NCBI RefSeq assembly: GCF_947500325.1
Contig: NZ_CANMRQ010000002.1
Coordinates: 482,800-546,799 of the forward strand
DNA from: an uncultured Lacinutrix sp.
GTDB lineage: Bacteria > Bacteroidota > Bacteroidia > Flavobacteriales > Flavobacteriaceae
Length of the DNA stretch: 64,000 nt
Reading direction: 5' to 3'
The number at the start of each line of letters is the position of its first letter. Within the stretch, counting starts at the first letter, position 1. Of this stretch, positions 16,476 to 24,516 are shown in pieces. The translations under genes and the position numbers were made by a program. The notes under the pieces are model-generated. The model made no database searches, was not told the origin of the DNA, and saw nothing but the letters and a program-made list of their open reading frames with translations.

Positions 16476-18611
16476 ATGGCAATTTTAAATAAAATAAGAC
16501 AGAAAACAGTTGTACTAATATTAGTAATCGCATTAGCATTATTTGCTTTTATATTATCAAGTCTTTTTGATAACAAGGATGCGTTATTTAATAAATCACC
16601 TAATGTGGTAGCAACTATTAATGGAAAGGATATCTCTCGTGAGGCTTTTATGGCTCAAGTAGAAGCTAGAAACAATCCAAATGCTACGCAAACACAAATT
16701 ATGAATCAAGTGTATGAAGCTGAGGTTCGTAAAGCTGTAATGCAAGAGCAATTTGATAAGTTAGGTTTAACTGTTGGTAGAGAGCAAATGCGCGATTTAT
16801 TAAAAGATAGGTACGCTACATTGCCACAATTCTTAAATGCAGATGGAGTATACGATGAGTCATTAATGAATCAGTTTATAGCAGATTTAAAGAAAAATTC
16901 TCCAGCACAGTATAGTAGGTTTGTAAGCGAGGAGCAAGGTATTGCCTCTGGAGCTTTACAACAAAACTATATTAATATGGTTAAAGCGGCAACTACTGCA
17001 ACGTTAGCAGAAGGCGCTTTAAGTCATAAATTAGAAGGAGATAAAGTAGATTTAAAATATGTTTATGTACCATTTACATCTATAGCAGATAGTACTGTAA
17101 CGGTTTCTCCATCTGAAATTAAGACGTATATTAATAATAATAAGAAAAAATACGAAGTTGAAGCTTCAAGAGATTTGCAATATGTTAAGTTCGAAGAAGT
17201 AGCTTCTCTTGAAGATGAAAATGCATTGCAAAATGATTTAATTAAGCTTATTAAAAACAGAGTAGAATATAATAATGGTAAAAATGATACTATAGCTGGT
17301 TTTGCCGAAATGAGTGTTGATAAAGCTGAAGCTTATGTAAATGCTAATTCTGATGCAGAAATAAAATATCAAGACAAGTTTGTATATGCTACAGCTTTAC
17401 CTAAAAATATACAAGATAGTATCTCTAAATTAAATGTTGGAAATGTTTATGGACCATATAAAGATGGACTTACATTTAAGATTACTAAATTATTAGAAAA
17501 AAGACAATTGGCAGATTCAATTCAGTCAAGTCATATTATTATTCCTTTTGTTGGTTCTCAAGCAGCAAATACAGAGACGTCTATTACTAAAGAGCAAGCT
17601 AAAGCTAAAGCTGATAGTATTTTTGCATTAGTAAAAAATAATAAAACTAAATATGCAGAAATTGCAAATGAAATTAATACAGATGGTTCTAAAGGTAAAG
17701 ATGGAAGTATTGGTTGGATTCGTTTAACGACATATAATCCTGCAGCCTTTGATCCAGATTTTGCTAACTTTTTGTTTTTTGAGGATAAAGGAAGTATTGA
17801 TGTAGTTCTAACTAAATTTGGTTACCACATTATTAGAATAGATGATAAGAAAAATGTTGATACAGCATATAAAGTAGCAACTATAGAAAGAACTATTGAG
17901 CCATCAGTAGAAACAGAAGATGCTATTTTTAGAAATGCATCTAATTACGAAGTAGCACTAGAAAATAAAAGCTTTTTAGACGTTGCTAAAGACAATAATT
18001 TAAAAGTTAATCCAGTAACATCTGTTAAAGAATTAGATGAAAACATACCTGGAGCAGGTGCTCAAAGACCAGTTGTACGTTGGGCATTCGAAGAAGGTAC
18101 AAAAGTAGGTAGCTCTAAACGTTTTGAAACTACAGATGGGTATATTATAGTGCAATTAACAAGTAAAAATGAAGCAGGTTTAATGAATGCTGAAGATGCT
18201 TCTGTAACTGCATTACCAGAGATTAGAAAAGAAAAGAAGGCTAAAATAATTAGAGATAGAGTAAATGCTTCATCTTTAGAAGATTTTGCAGCGGCTGAGA
18301 AACAACAAGTAAGAACAGCATTAGCAATTAATATGAAAAATCCAACAGTTTCTGGTGTAGGTAGAGAACCAATGGTTGTAGGTTATGCTTTTGGTCTTGC
18401 AGATGGAGCAACATCTAAATTAATTACAGGAGATAAAGGTGTGTTTATGGTACAGGTAACTAAAAAGACACCTGCAGTAGAATTAGACAACTACCAGTCT
18501 TTTGCTAACCAAGTAAGCACAGAAAAATTAAATGCTGTTAATACAAGGTTATATAATGCTTTAAAAGAATCAGCAGAGATCGAAGATAATAGAGCTAAAA
18601 CAGTTCAATAG
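16476..18611 (+). CDS. PpiD-like membrane-anchored peptidylprolyl isomerase
   Basis: A 711-residue foldase anchored in the inner membrane by one helix (about 10-30) with the bulk in the periplasm. The N-terminal SurA_N_3 part has NVVATINGKDISREAFMAQV, and the parvulin (PPIC) domain spans about 345-455 with SSHIIIPF, DGSIGWIRL and KFGYHIIRI. A second parvulin-like C-terminal part is visible around 560-690. PpiD-type proteins act as holdases for newly translocated proteins. It is a single-gene unit followed by a strong terminator. Confidence 0.88.
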   Translation: MAILNKIRQKTVVLILVIALALFAFILSSLFDNKDALFNKSPNVVATINGKDISREAFMAQVEARNNPNATQTQIMNQVYEAEVRKAVMQEQFDKLGLTVGREQMRDLLKDRYATLPQFLNADGVYDESLMNQFIADLKKNSPAQYSRFVSEEQGIASGALQQNYINMVKAATTATLAEGALSHKLEGDKVDLKYVYVPFTSIADSTVTVSPSEIKTYINNNKKKYEVEASRDLQYVKFEEVASLEDENALQNDLIKLIKNRVEYNNGKNDTIAGFAEMSVDKAEAYVNANSDAEIKYQDKFVYATALPKNIQDSISKLNVGNVYGPYKDGLTFKITKLLEKRQLADSIQSSHIIIPFVGSQAANTETSITKEQAKAKADSIFALVKNNKTKYAEIANEINTDGSKGKDGSIGWIRLTTYNPAAFDPDFANFLFFEDKGSIDVVLTKFGYHIIRIDDKKNVDTAYKVATIERTIEPSVETEDAIFRNASNYEVALENKSFLDVAKDNNLKVNPVTSVKELDENIPGAGAQRPVVRWAFEEGTKVGSSKRFETTDGYIIVQLTSKNEAGLMNAEDASVTALPEIRKEKKAKIIRDRVNASSLEDFAAAEKQQVRTALAINMKNPTVSGVGREPMVVGYAFGLADGATSKLITGDKGVFMVQVTKKTPAVELDNYQSFANQVSTEKLNAVNTRLYNALKESAEIEDNRAKTVQ

Positions 18612-18630
18612 ACTTCACTACATATAAAAT

Positions 18631-18659
18631 AAAAAAGCCTCGCATTGCGAGGCTTTTTT
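18631..18659 (+). terminator. Strong terminator after the PpiD-like gene
   Basis: AAAAAAGCCTCGC / GCGAGGCTTTTTT with loop ATT: a 13-bp perfect stem with T-run, 20 bases after the stop. Apart from this hairpin I see nothing convincing in 18612-18905, which marks the left edge of the RiPP island. Confidence 0.9.
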
Positions 18660-18905
18660 ATTTTATTAGACTTCTTCATTTTCAGAATTAATGGTAGTGG
18701 TTTGTACTTCAAAATTTCACCTTGTTAGAATATCTAATATGAATTTTATTAAATCTATTAATTATTCGTGTTTTAGTTCTTTTGAGCTCTCTATTATTAG
18801 TCTGTATCGCGTTGTTTTATTACCTCATTTTGAATAATATAGGGTTCTTTTTGTTTTATATCATTTATTATACTATTACTTTAGGTTTACTAAAATTTAT
18901 ATATT

Positions 18906-19064
18906 ATGAAAAACAAGAACCTTAAAACATTATCACTAAATAAAAATGTGATTTCAAATTTAAAAGAAACTGAAACAAGAAGAATAAAAGGAGGCGAATT
19001 TAGAGAATCTAGTAATGATATTTTTCTTTGTGAAGCGCAGTGCTTTTCTGTACCTTGTTTATAA
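18906..19064 (+). CDS. Lanthipeptide-type precursor peptide 1
   Basis: A 52-residue peptide. The leader MKNKNLKTLSLNKNVISNLK matches the class I lanthipeptide leader of Bacteroidota (LKxLxLNKxxISNL). It ends in KGG at about residue 30, the usual double-glycine cleavage site for a C39 peptidase. The core has three Ser and three Cys (SS early; CEAQC, PC late), enough for up to three rings. It lies upstream of the exporter, with a terminator hairpin at 19144-19167. The chemistry of the final product is unknown. Confidence 0.75.
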   Translation: MKNKNLKTLSLNKNVISNLKETETRRIKGGEFRESSNDIFLCEAQCFSVPCL

Positions 19065-19143
19065 TTAATATTAATTCTGATTTAAAAACTGCTAAAGTGA
19101 AATTAAAGATTTTTAAATGGGAATTTATATTAGAAATGTTATT

Positions 19144-19167
19144 AAAGGCGAGGTAATTCTCGCCTTT
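19144..19167 (+). terminator. Terminator after precursor 1
   Basis: AAAGGCGAG / CTCGCCTTT with a 6-base loop, followed by ATTTAATT. Confidence 0.75.
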
Positions 19168-19211
19168 ATTTAATTGCTTTTGCGTTCTATAAATCAAATT
19201 AGCTAACTTAA

Positions 19212-19233
19212 ATTAGATGATTTAAGTGTTTGT
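19212..19233 (+). promoter_or_regulatory. Motif shared with the region upstream of precursor 4
   Basis: ATTAGATGATTTA followed by AGTGTTTG; the same ATTAGATGATTTA plus GTGTTT is found at 28193. Both lie upstream of precursor genes, which suggests a common control site. The distances to the start codons differ (85 and 158 bases). Confidence 0.35.
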
Positions 19234-19296
19234 CTTTTTTTTACCTGTTTTTAGTTTTCTAGATTTAATCATTATTAATTTTAAAACTTTACTATT

Positions 19297-19446
19297 ATGT
19301 TAGAGCAATTAAAAAAATTTCAAATCAAAAATTCTAAAGTTATTAAAGGAGGGCTTCCAGAAGGTTGGTATGCGGTATGTAATTCAGATGGGACACATAC
19401 TGCCTATGGTCCTAATGGGAGTAGTTTTACATGGACGCCAGAATAA
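19297..19446 (+). CDS. Precursor-like peptide 2 with double-glycine leader
   Basis: A 49-residue peptide with leader MLEQLKKFQIKNSKVIKGG (GG at 18-19) and a 30-residue core rich in Gly, Ser, Thr, Trp and Tyr with a single Cys (LPEGWYAVCNSDG...FTWTPE). The leader lacks the LNKKxISN pattern of the other precursors, so it may not be a substrate of the lanthipeptide enzymes. The GG site and its position directly before the C39-ABC exporter suggest export and cleavage by that machine. It could be an unmodified bacteriocin or another RiPP. Confidence 0.6.
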   Translation: MLEQLKKFQIKNSKVIKGGLPEGWYAVCNSDGTHTAYGPNGSSFTWTPE

Positions 19447-19453
19447 TTATTTT

Positions 19454-19477
19454 AAAAGCGAACTCTGGTTCGCTTTT
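19454..19477 (+). terminator. Terminator after precursor 2
   Basis: AAAGCGAAC / GTTCGCTTT with a short loop (TCTG), followed by more T residues. Confidence 0.8.
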
Positions 19478-19559
19478 TTACTTTTCATTTTATTAACTAC
19501 AGTTTTAAGTTATGTTTTATTGGTTTTAATAAAATTCATTTTTTCATAAAATATTCTCT

Positions 19560-19567
19560 TATATTTG
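19560..19567 (+). promoter_or_regulatory. -7 promoter element before the exporter gene
   Basis: TATATTTG matches the TAnnTTTG -7 consensus of Bacteroidota, 39 bases before the ATG at 19607. A clear TTTG -33 element at the usual distance is not visible. Confidence 0.45.
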
Positions 19568-19606
19568 GTAGGCTTATTATATTTTAAATTACACTTAGCT
19601 TAATTA

Positions 19607-21811
19607 ATGATAAAAAAAGAATTTCCTTTTTTCAGGCAGTTAGATCAAATGGACTGCGGTCCAACATGCTTAAGAATGATAGCTAAGCACTATGGGAAAT
19701 CTTATACTGTAGATTTTTTAAGACGAAAAGCTAATATTACCAGAGAAGGAGTGTCTTTAGAAGGTATTGCAGAAGCAGCGGAAGCTATAGGCTTACATAC
19801 TCTAGCGGTTGCTATAGATTTTAAAACTCTAAAAGAAGAAGTGCCATTTCCTTTTATTGCGCACTGGAGGCAACGTCATTTTGTTGTAGTTTATAAAGTT
19901 AAAAAGAATACTGTTTATGTAGCAGATCCAGCACATGGTTTAGTAAAGTATTCTAAAGAAGATTTTATTAAAGGTTGGATAGGTAAAAATGCAGACCCAG
20001 AAACTGCTGAAGGTTTTTTATTACTACTAGAACCTACTCCTGAGTTTGAACAAACAGAGCCAAGTGATAAAAAAGAGTACGGTTTCAAGTTTTTATTCTG
20101 GTATTTTAAGCCTTATAAAAAACATATTATTCAGCTTGTACTTGGGCTTTTAGTAGGTAGTATATTACAGCTTATTTTTCCGTTTTTAACCCAAGCAGTA
20201 GTAGATTATGGTATTAATTATCAAAATCTAAATTTTGTGTATTTAATACTTATTGCGCAACTTACCTTATTTATATCTCAAACCTCTGTAGAACTCATTA
20301 GAGGATGGATATTATTACATATGACTAGTAGAATAAATATTAGTCTCATTTCCGATTTTTTACTAAAGTTAATGCGATTACCTATATCGTTTTTCGATTC
20401 TAAAAATACAGGAGATATTATGCAACGTATCTACGATCATAATAGAATACAAAGTTTTTTGTCTTCAACAACATTAAATACACTCTTTTCTGCGTTTAAC
20501 CTTGTTGTTTTTGGAGTCGTATTAGCCTATTACAATCTAACCATTTTTACTATTTTCTTTATAGGATCATTTTTATACATTGGATGGACATTATTATTTT
20601 TAAAGAAAAGAGCCGAATTAGATTATAAACGATTTGATCAATCATCAGATAATCAAAGTAGTTTATTTCAGCTTATTTCTGGAATGCAAGAAATAAAATT
20701 AAATGGGTCTGAACGTAGGAGACGTTGGGAATGGGAAGCTATACAAGTGCGACTGTTTAAGATTTCTATTAAGGGTTTAGCACTGTCGCAAACTCAAAAT
20801 ACTGGAGGTCGCTTTTTAAATGAATTAAAAAATATTTTAATTACGTTTATTGCAGCTAAAGCGGTTATAGATGGTAATTTAACATTAGGTATGATGTTAT
20901 CTGTTCAATATATAATTGGGCAATTAAATCTGCCAATAAATAACTTTATTACTTTTATTCAAACAGGTCAAGATGCTAAATTAAGTATAGAGCGACTTTC
21001 AGAAATTCATAATAAAGAAGATGAAGAAGATCGTTTTGATGATGCTATAAAAGAGCTACCAAACGATAAGACTATAAAAGTAGTTAAAGGGAACTTTAGA
21101 TACGGCGGTAAGAGTGCTCCTCTAATTTTAAACAACTTAAATTTTGAATTTCCCGAAGGAAAAGTAACAGCTATAGTAGGAGCAAGTGGTAGTGGTAAAA
21201 CAACATTAATAAAGTTAATGCTTAAGTTTTATGAATTTAATGAAGGAGATATGCTTATTGGTCAAACCAATTTAAAGAATATTAGTACTAAATTTTGGAG
21301 AAAATGTTGTGGATCTGTTATGCAAGATGGGTTTTTATTTAGTGATACTATTGCAAAAAATATAACCGAGTCAGATTCTGAAGGTCTTATAGATAAAGAA
21401 CGTTTAATGCATGCAGTTAAGGTAGCAAATATTGAGTCGTTTATAGAAGATTTACCTTCAGGATACAATACAAAAATTGGTGCTAGTGGTGTTAATGTAA
21501 GTGGCGGACAGAAACAACGTATTTTAATAGCCAGAGCGGTATATAAAAACCCTAAATATATCTTTTTTGATGAAGCTACAAGTGCATTAGATGCTAATAA
21601 TGAAAAGGTGATAATGGAGAACCTTCAGGAATTTTACAAAGGAAAAACAGTTGTAGTTGTAGCTCATAGATTAAGTACAGTGAAAAATGCAGATCAAATT
21701 ATTGTTTTAGATAGAGGTGAAATTATTGAAAAAGGAACACATGAAACGCTAACAAAAAAACGAGGATCTTATTACACATTAGTTAAGAACCAATTAGAGT
21801 TAGGTAATTAA
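19607..21811 (+). CDS. Peptidase-containing ABC exporter (C39, LanT-type)
   Basis: A 734-residue bifunctional exporter. N-terminal C39 peptidase (about 1-140): QLDQMDCGPTCL with Gln11 and catalytic Cys17, His in QRHFVVVY near 97 and DPAHG near 114. Transmembrane domain (about 165-440). Nucleotide-binding domain with Walker A GASGSGKTT near 525, signature VSGGQKQR near 632 and Walker B YIFFDEATSALD. It would cleave double-glycine leaders and export the products across the inner membrane. The HlyD gene follows after one base. Its place among four GG-type precursors fits this role well. Confidence 0.93.
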   Translation: MIKKEFPFFRQLDQMDCGPTCLRMIAKHYGKSYTVDFLRRKANITREGVSLEGIAEAAEAIGLHTLAVAIDFKTLKEEVPFPFIAHWRQRHFVVVYKVKKNTVYVADPAHGLVKYSKEDFIKGWIGKNADPETAEGFLLLLEPTPEFEQTEPSDKKEYGFKFLFWYFKPYKKHIIQLVLGLLVGSILQLIFPFLTQAVVDYGINYQNLNFVYLILIAQLTLFISQTSVELIRGWILLHMTSRINISLISDFLLKLMRLPISFFDSKNTGDIMQRIYDHNRIQSFLSSTTLNTLFSAFNLVVFGVVLAYYNLTIFTIFFIGSFLYIGWTLLFLKKRAELDYKRFDQSSDNQSSLFQLISGMQEIKLNGSERRRRWEWEAIQVRLFKISIKGLALSQTQNTGGRFLNELKNILITFIAAKAVIDGNLTLGMMLSVQYIIGQLNLPINNFITFIQTGQDAKLSIERLSEIHNKEDEEDRFDDAIKELPNDKTIKVVKGNFRYGGKSAPLILNNLNFEFPEGKVTAIVGASGSGKTTLIKLMLKFYEFNEGDMLIGQTNLKNISTKFWRKCCGSVMQDGFLFSDTIAKNITESDSEGLIDKERLMHAVKVANIESFIEDLPSGYNTKIGASGVNVSGGQKQRILIARAVYKNPKYIFFDEATSALDANNEKVIMENLQEFYKGKTVVVVAHRLSTVKNADQIIVLDRGEIIEKGTHETLTKKRGSYYTLVKNQLELGN

Positions 21812-21812
21812 T

Positions 21813-23144
21813 ATGTCTGAAAGTAAAAAGAAAATACAAAGACGAAAAATAGATGACTTAAATGAGCGCTCAGATCAAGTTAAAGAAATTCTTGGTCAGC
21901 CACCAGGTTGGTTAATATCTAGAGGTATTTCATTGGTCTTTATAATATTACTAATTTTAATATTAGGTTCTGCACTTATAAGTTATAATGATATTATACA
22001 GGCTAGAGTTACTATTACATCAAAAAACCCACCAGCTTATCTAGATGCCAAAGCATCAGGGAAGTTAGAAGCTATTTTTGTTGAAGCAGACAAAAGCGTT
22101 AAAAAAGATGATGTTTTAGCGGTTATTGAAAGTACGGCAGATTATAAAGACGTAAGAGCTGTTAAGCAAAGAATTTTAGAGTTTTCACCAAGTCTTTCTG
22201 ACTATGATTCTATACGAAATAAGTTTCCTTCAAATCTAAGATTAGGTGCTATACAAAGAAGTTATCATGCTTTTAGATTACAGTATCAAGAGTATTTAAA
22301 ATATAATACACTTAATCCTGAAAAGAATGATGTTGTTAATTTACAATTGCAGATAAATACCAGAAAAAGTGGACTTAGGAATAGTAAAAATCAATTAGAA
22401 CAATATAAAATAGAATTGGGTAATGCCGAAAATCTTTTTAGAAAAGAAGAAGAATTATATAAAAAAGGGATTCGCTCAGAAAAAGAGTATTTAGATCAAC
22501 AAAGTATTTTATACTCTGCTAAAAGAAGAAAAGAATCACTCGAGTCTAGTATTAGTAGTGAAGAAAATGGCTTGTTAATGCTAAAAAATCAATTAAGGCA
22601 GGCTAGAATTGGAGATAAGGGCTCATCTTTTTCAACAGATCAAAATCTTGAAGAAGCTAAACAAAATTTAGAAAATGAAATTTTACAATGGGAACGACTA
22701 TATCTTATTAAAAGTCCAATAAAAGGAAAAGTAACATTATTTGATGTATGGAATAAATACCAAAATGTAAATTTAGGTGATGTCCTGTTTACTGTAGTTC
22801 CAGATGATATTGAAGGTATCATTGGCCGTGTAACTATGCCTGTACAAAATTCTGGAAAAGTAAAACCAGGTCAAGATGTAATTATAAAATTAAATAATTA
22901 CCCTTATCAAGAATGGGGTAGTTTAAATGGAACGATAAATAATATTTCTGCCGTACCAAAACAAGTTGGACAAGGTGAAGCTAGTTACACCATATTTATT
23001 GATGTTTCTAGTCTAGAAACTTCATTTAATAAAACTTTAGACTTTAAACAAGAAATGCAGGGTACAGCCGAAATTGTTGTAGAAGAACTTACTGTAATGC
23101 AACGTATTTTTTATCAATTGCGAGAAGTTTTTAGTAGGAATTAA
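21813..23144 (+). CDS. HlyD-family adaptor of the peptide exporter
   Basis: A 443-residue periplasmic adaptor with one N-terminal membrane helix (about 38-60), a lipoyl/barrel-sandwich half-motif (YLDAKASGKLEAIFVEADKS near 75-95), a long coiled coil (about 170-280) and the second lipoyl half (SPIKGKVTLFD) followed by a beta-barrel. It joins the C39-ABC protein to an outer-membrane channel; no TolC-like gene lies nearby, so a shared TolC is likely. It follows the exporter gene with one base between stop and start. Confidence 0.9.
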   Translation: MSESKKKIQRRKIDDLNERSDQVKEILGQPPGWLISRGISLVFIILLILILGSALISYNDIIQARVTITSKNPPAYLDAKASGKLEAIFVEADKSVKKDDVLAVIESTADYKDVRAVKQRILEFSPSLSDYDSIRNKFPSNLRLGAIQRSYHAFRLQYQEYLKYNTLNPEKNDVVNLQLQINTRKSGLRNSKNQLEQYKIELGNAENLFRKEEELYKKGIRSEKEYLDQQSILYSAKRRKESLESSISSEENGLLMLKNQLRQARIGDKGSSFSTDQNLEEAKQNLENEILQWERLYLIKSPIKGKVTLFDVWNKYQNVNLGDVLFTVVPDDIEGIIGRVTMPVQNSGKVKPGQDVIIKLNNYPYQEWGSLNGTINNISAVPKQVGQGEASYTIFIDVSSLETSFNKTLDFKQEMQGTAEIVVEELTVMQRIFYQLREVFSRN

Positions 23145-23217
23145 GTTTCTTTTATTTAATTCTTTTTCGATATATTTTTCTCTTAAGATAATACAGATTA
23201 TTATAAATAACATAATA

Positions 23218-23239
23218 AAAGCGAGCCTAAACTCGCTTT
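23218..23239. terminator. Bidirectional terminator between hlyD and precursor 3
   Basis: AAAGCGAG / CTCGCTTT with a 6-base loop between the convergent plus-strand adaptor gene and minus-strand precursor gene. The same AAAGCGAG stem recurs at 28552. Confidence 0.75.
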
Positions 23240-23243
23240 ATAA

Positions 23244-23444
23244 TTAATAATTACAGCACATAGAAACTAGACTATAGTCACAAGATCTTGCAGGTGTAGT
23301 AGGTTTACCGCATTGAAATACTGTATTCTCTGTAGTGTGGCAAGCAAACTCATTAGTTGTTAAAGCGTTTCCTCCATTTAATTTCCCAATATTAGATATT
23401 GTTTTTTTGTTAAGCTTTAGATGTTTTAATTTCTTTTTTTTCAT
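23244..23444 (-). CDS. Lanthipeptide precursor peptide 3
   Basis: A 66-residue peptide. Leader MKKKKLKHLKLNKKTISNIG has the class I lanthipeptide pattern, with NGG at about 24-26. The 40-residue core holds seven Thr, three Ser and five Cys (FAC, FQC, SC, MCC), so several lanthionine rings are possible. It lies 175 bases downstream of the LanB-C gene on the same strand and so can be part of the LanC-LanB operon or have its own promoter in 23445-23619. Good candidate substrate for the enzymes next to it. Confidence 0.85.
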   Translation of the reverse strand: MKKKKLKHLKLNKKTISNIGKLNGGNALTTNEFACHTTENTVFQCGKPTTPARSCDYSLVSMCCNY

Positions 23445-23619
23445 AATTATTAAAATTGAATTCTTAATACATTGAAAATAAGGAGCTATTTAAATATTTA
23501 AAATAGGAAATGTATAAACGTTGTACTTTTTTTCAAATTCGTTAAAGGCTATTTAATAATTGATTTATTGAGAATATAAAAGAAACGAAAACCGAAAGAA
23601 GAATCTTTATATGTAAATA

Positions 23620-24516
23620 TTACTTTACAGTACTCTTCTGCCTAGCAATCATAGATTTATAATAACGGCATAAAAAATCATAGCAAACCATTTCATGCAT
23701 TCTGTTTTTAGATTTAAATAAACGATTCATCAACATGTGTATGTAGCTAGACATTAGGTTGTTGAGATTCATTTCTAAAGCGCCTCTTTTATTGTGATCT
23801 AAGATAGCGTCTACAATCTCTTTTATGGCATTTTGTTTTTCATTTAAAAGCTCTAGAAGAATAGCATAATCTGGGTTGTTTTCGGTAGTGAATGTCATAA
23901 ACTCTTGAAGTTTACTACGTTCATTTCTATACTTGTCGTTAAGTTGTTTTCCTAGAAATTTTGTAGTATCAAACTCACTCCTAAAACCAATACTTAAACT
24001 TTCTAATAAGTTTTTCTTGTCTTCATTACTATATTTAAAGCTATCTAATAAAGAATCTATTGCTCTTATAGAAAAAAGCCAACGTAATTCTTCACCTTCA
24101 TCGCCTTCAATTAAATTTAAGAAGTCTACAATCATTTTACTATCATGATAAAATAAAGTTTCTCCAATATCTATAGTATTAGAGCCATAACGTTCTATTT
24201 CTCTTTGGTATGTTTCTAATTGTATTTTCCAAATAAGGTCTTGCTCTATAAATGTTTTAAAATGAGGATAGAGACTGTTAATAATATGGCCTATATGTTC
24301 TGGGTTATTATAATGAAAACGAACACGGATATGATGTTTAGGATCGGCGTACCTTATAAAAAACCATTTGTCTATAATGTTATCTTCTATAAGTTTTTCA
24401 CTTATAGGTTTAATAATTTCTGTTAATATAGTATCAGATGTTTTAGGTCCAGTATATATTTTATAGTATAACCAGCTATCTCCTAAGATGAAATTTCTCT
24501 GCGTCTTATTATGCAT
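23620..24516 (-). CDS. Lantibiotic dehydratase C-terminal (elimination) domain protein, SpaB_C
   Basis: A 298-residue stand-alone SpaB_C / thiopeptide-type domain. SWLYYKIYTGPKTSD near residue 15 and KWFFIRYADPKHHIRVRF near 55 are family signatures. In full-length LanB this domain removes glutamate from glutamylated Ser/Thr to give Dha/Dhb. Its start overlaps the end of the LanB-N gene by 8 bases, so the dehydratase is split into two co-translated proteins, as known for thiopeptide and some Bacteroidota lanthipeptide clusters. Confidence 0.88.
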   Translation of the reverse strand: MHNKTQRNFILGDSWLYYKIYTGPKTSDTILTEIIKPISEKLIEDNIIDKWFFIRYADPKHHIRVRFHYNNPEHIGHIINSLYPHFKTFIEQDLIWKIQLETYQREIERYGSNTIDIGETLFYHDSKMIVDFLNLIEGDEGEELRWLFSIRAIDSLLDSFKYSNEDKKNLLESLSIGFRSEFDTTKFLGKQLNDKYRNERSKLQEFMTFTTENNPDYAILLELLNEKQNAIKEIVDAILDHNKRGALEMNLNNLMSSYIHMLMNRLFKSKNRMHEMVCYDFLCRYYKSMIARQKSTVK

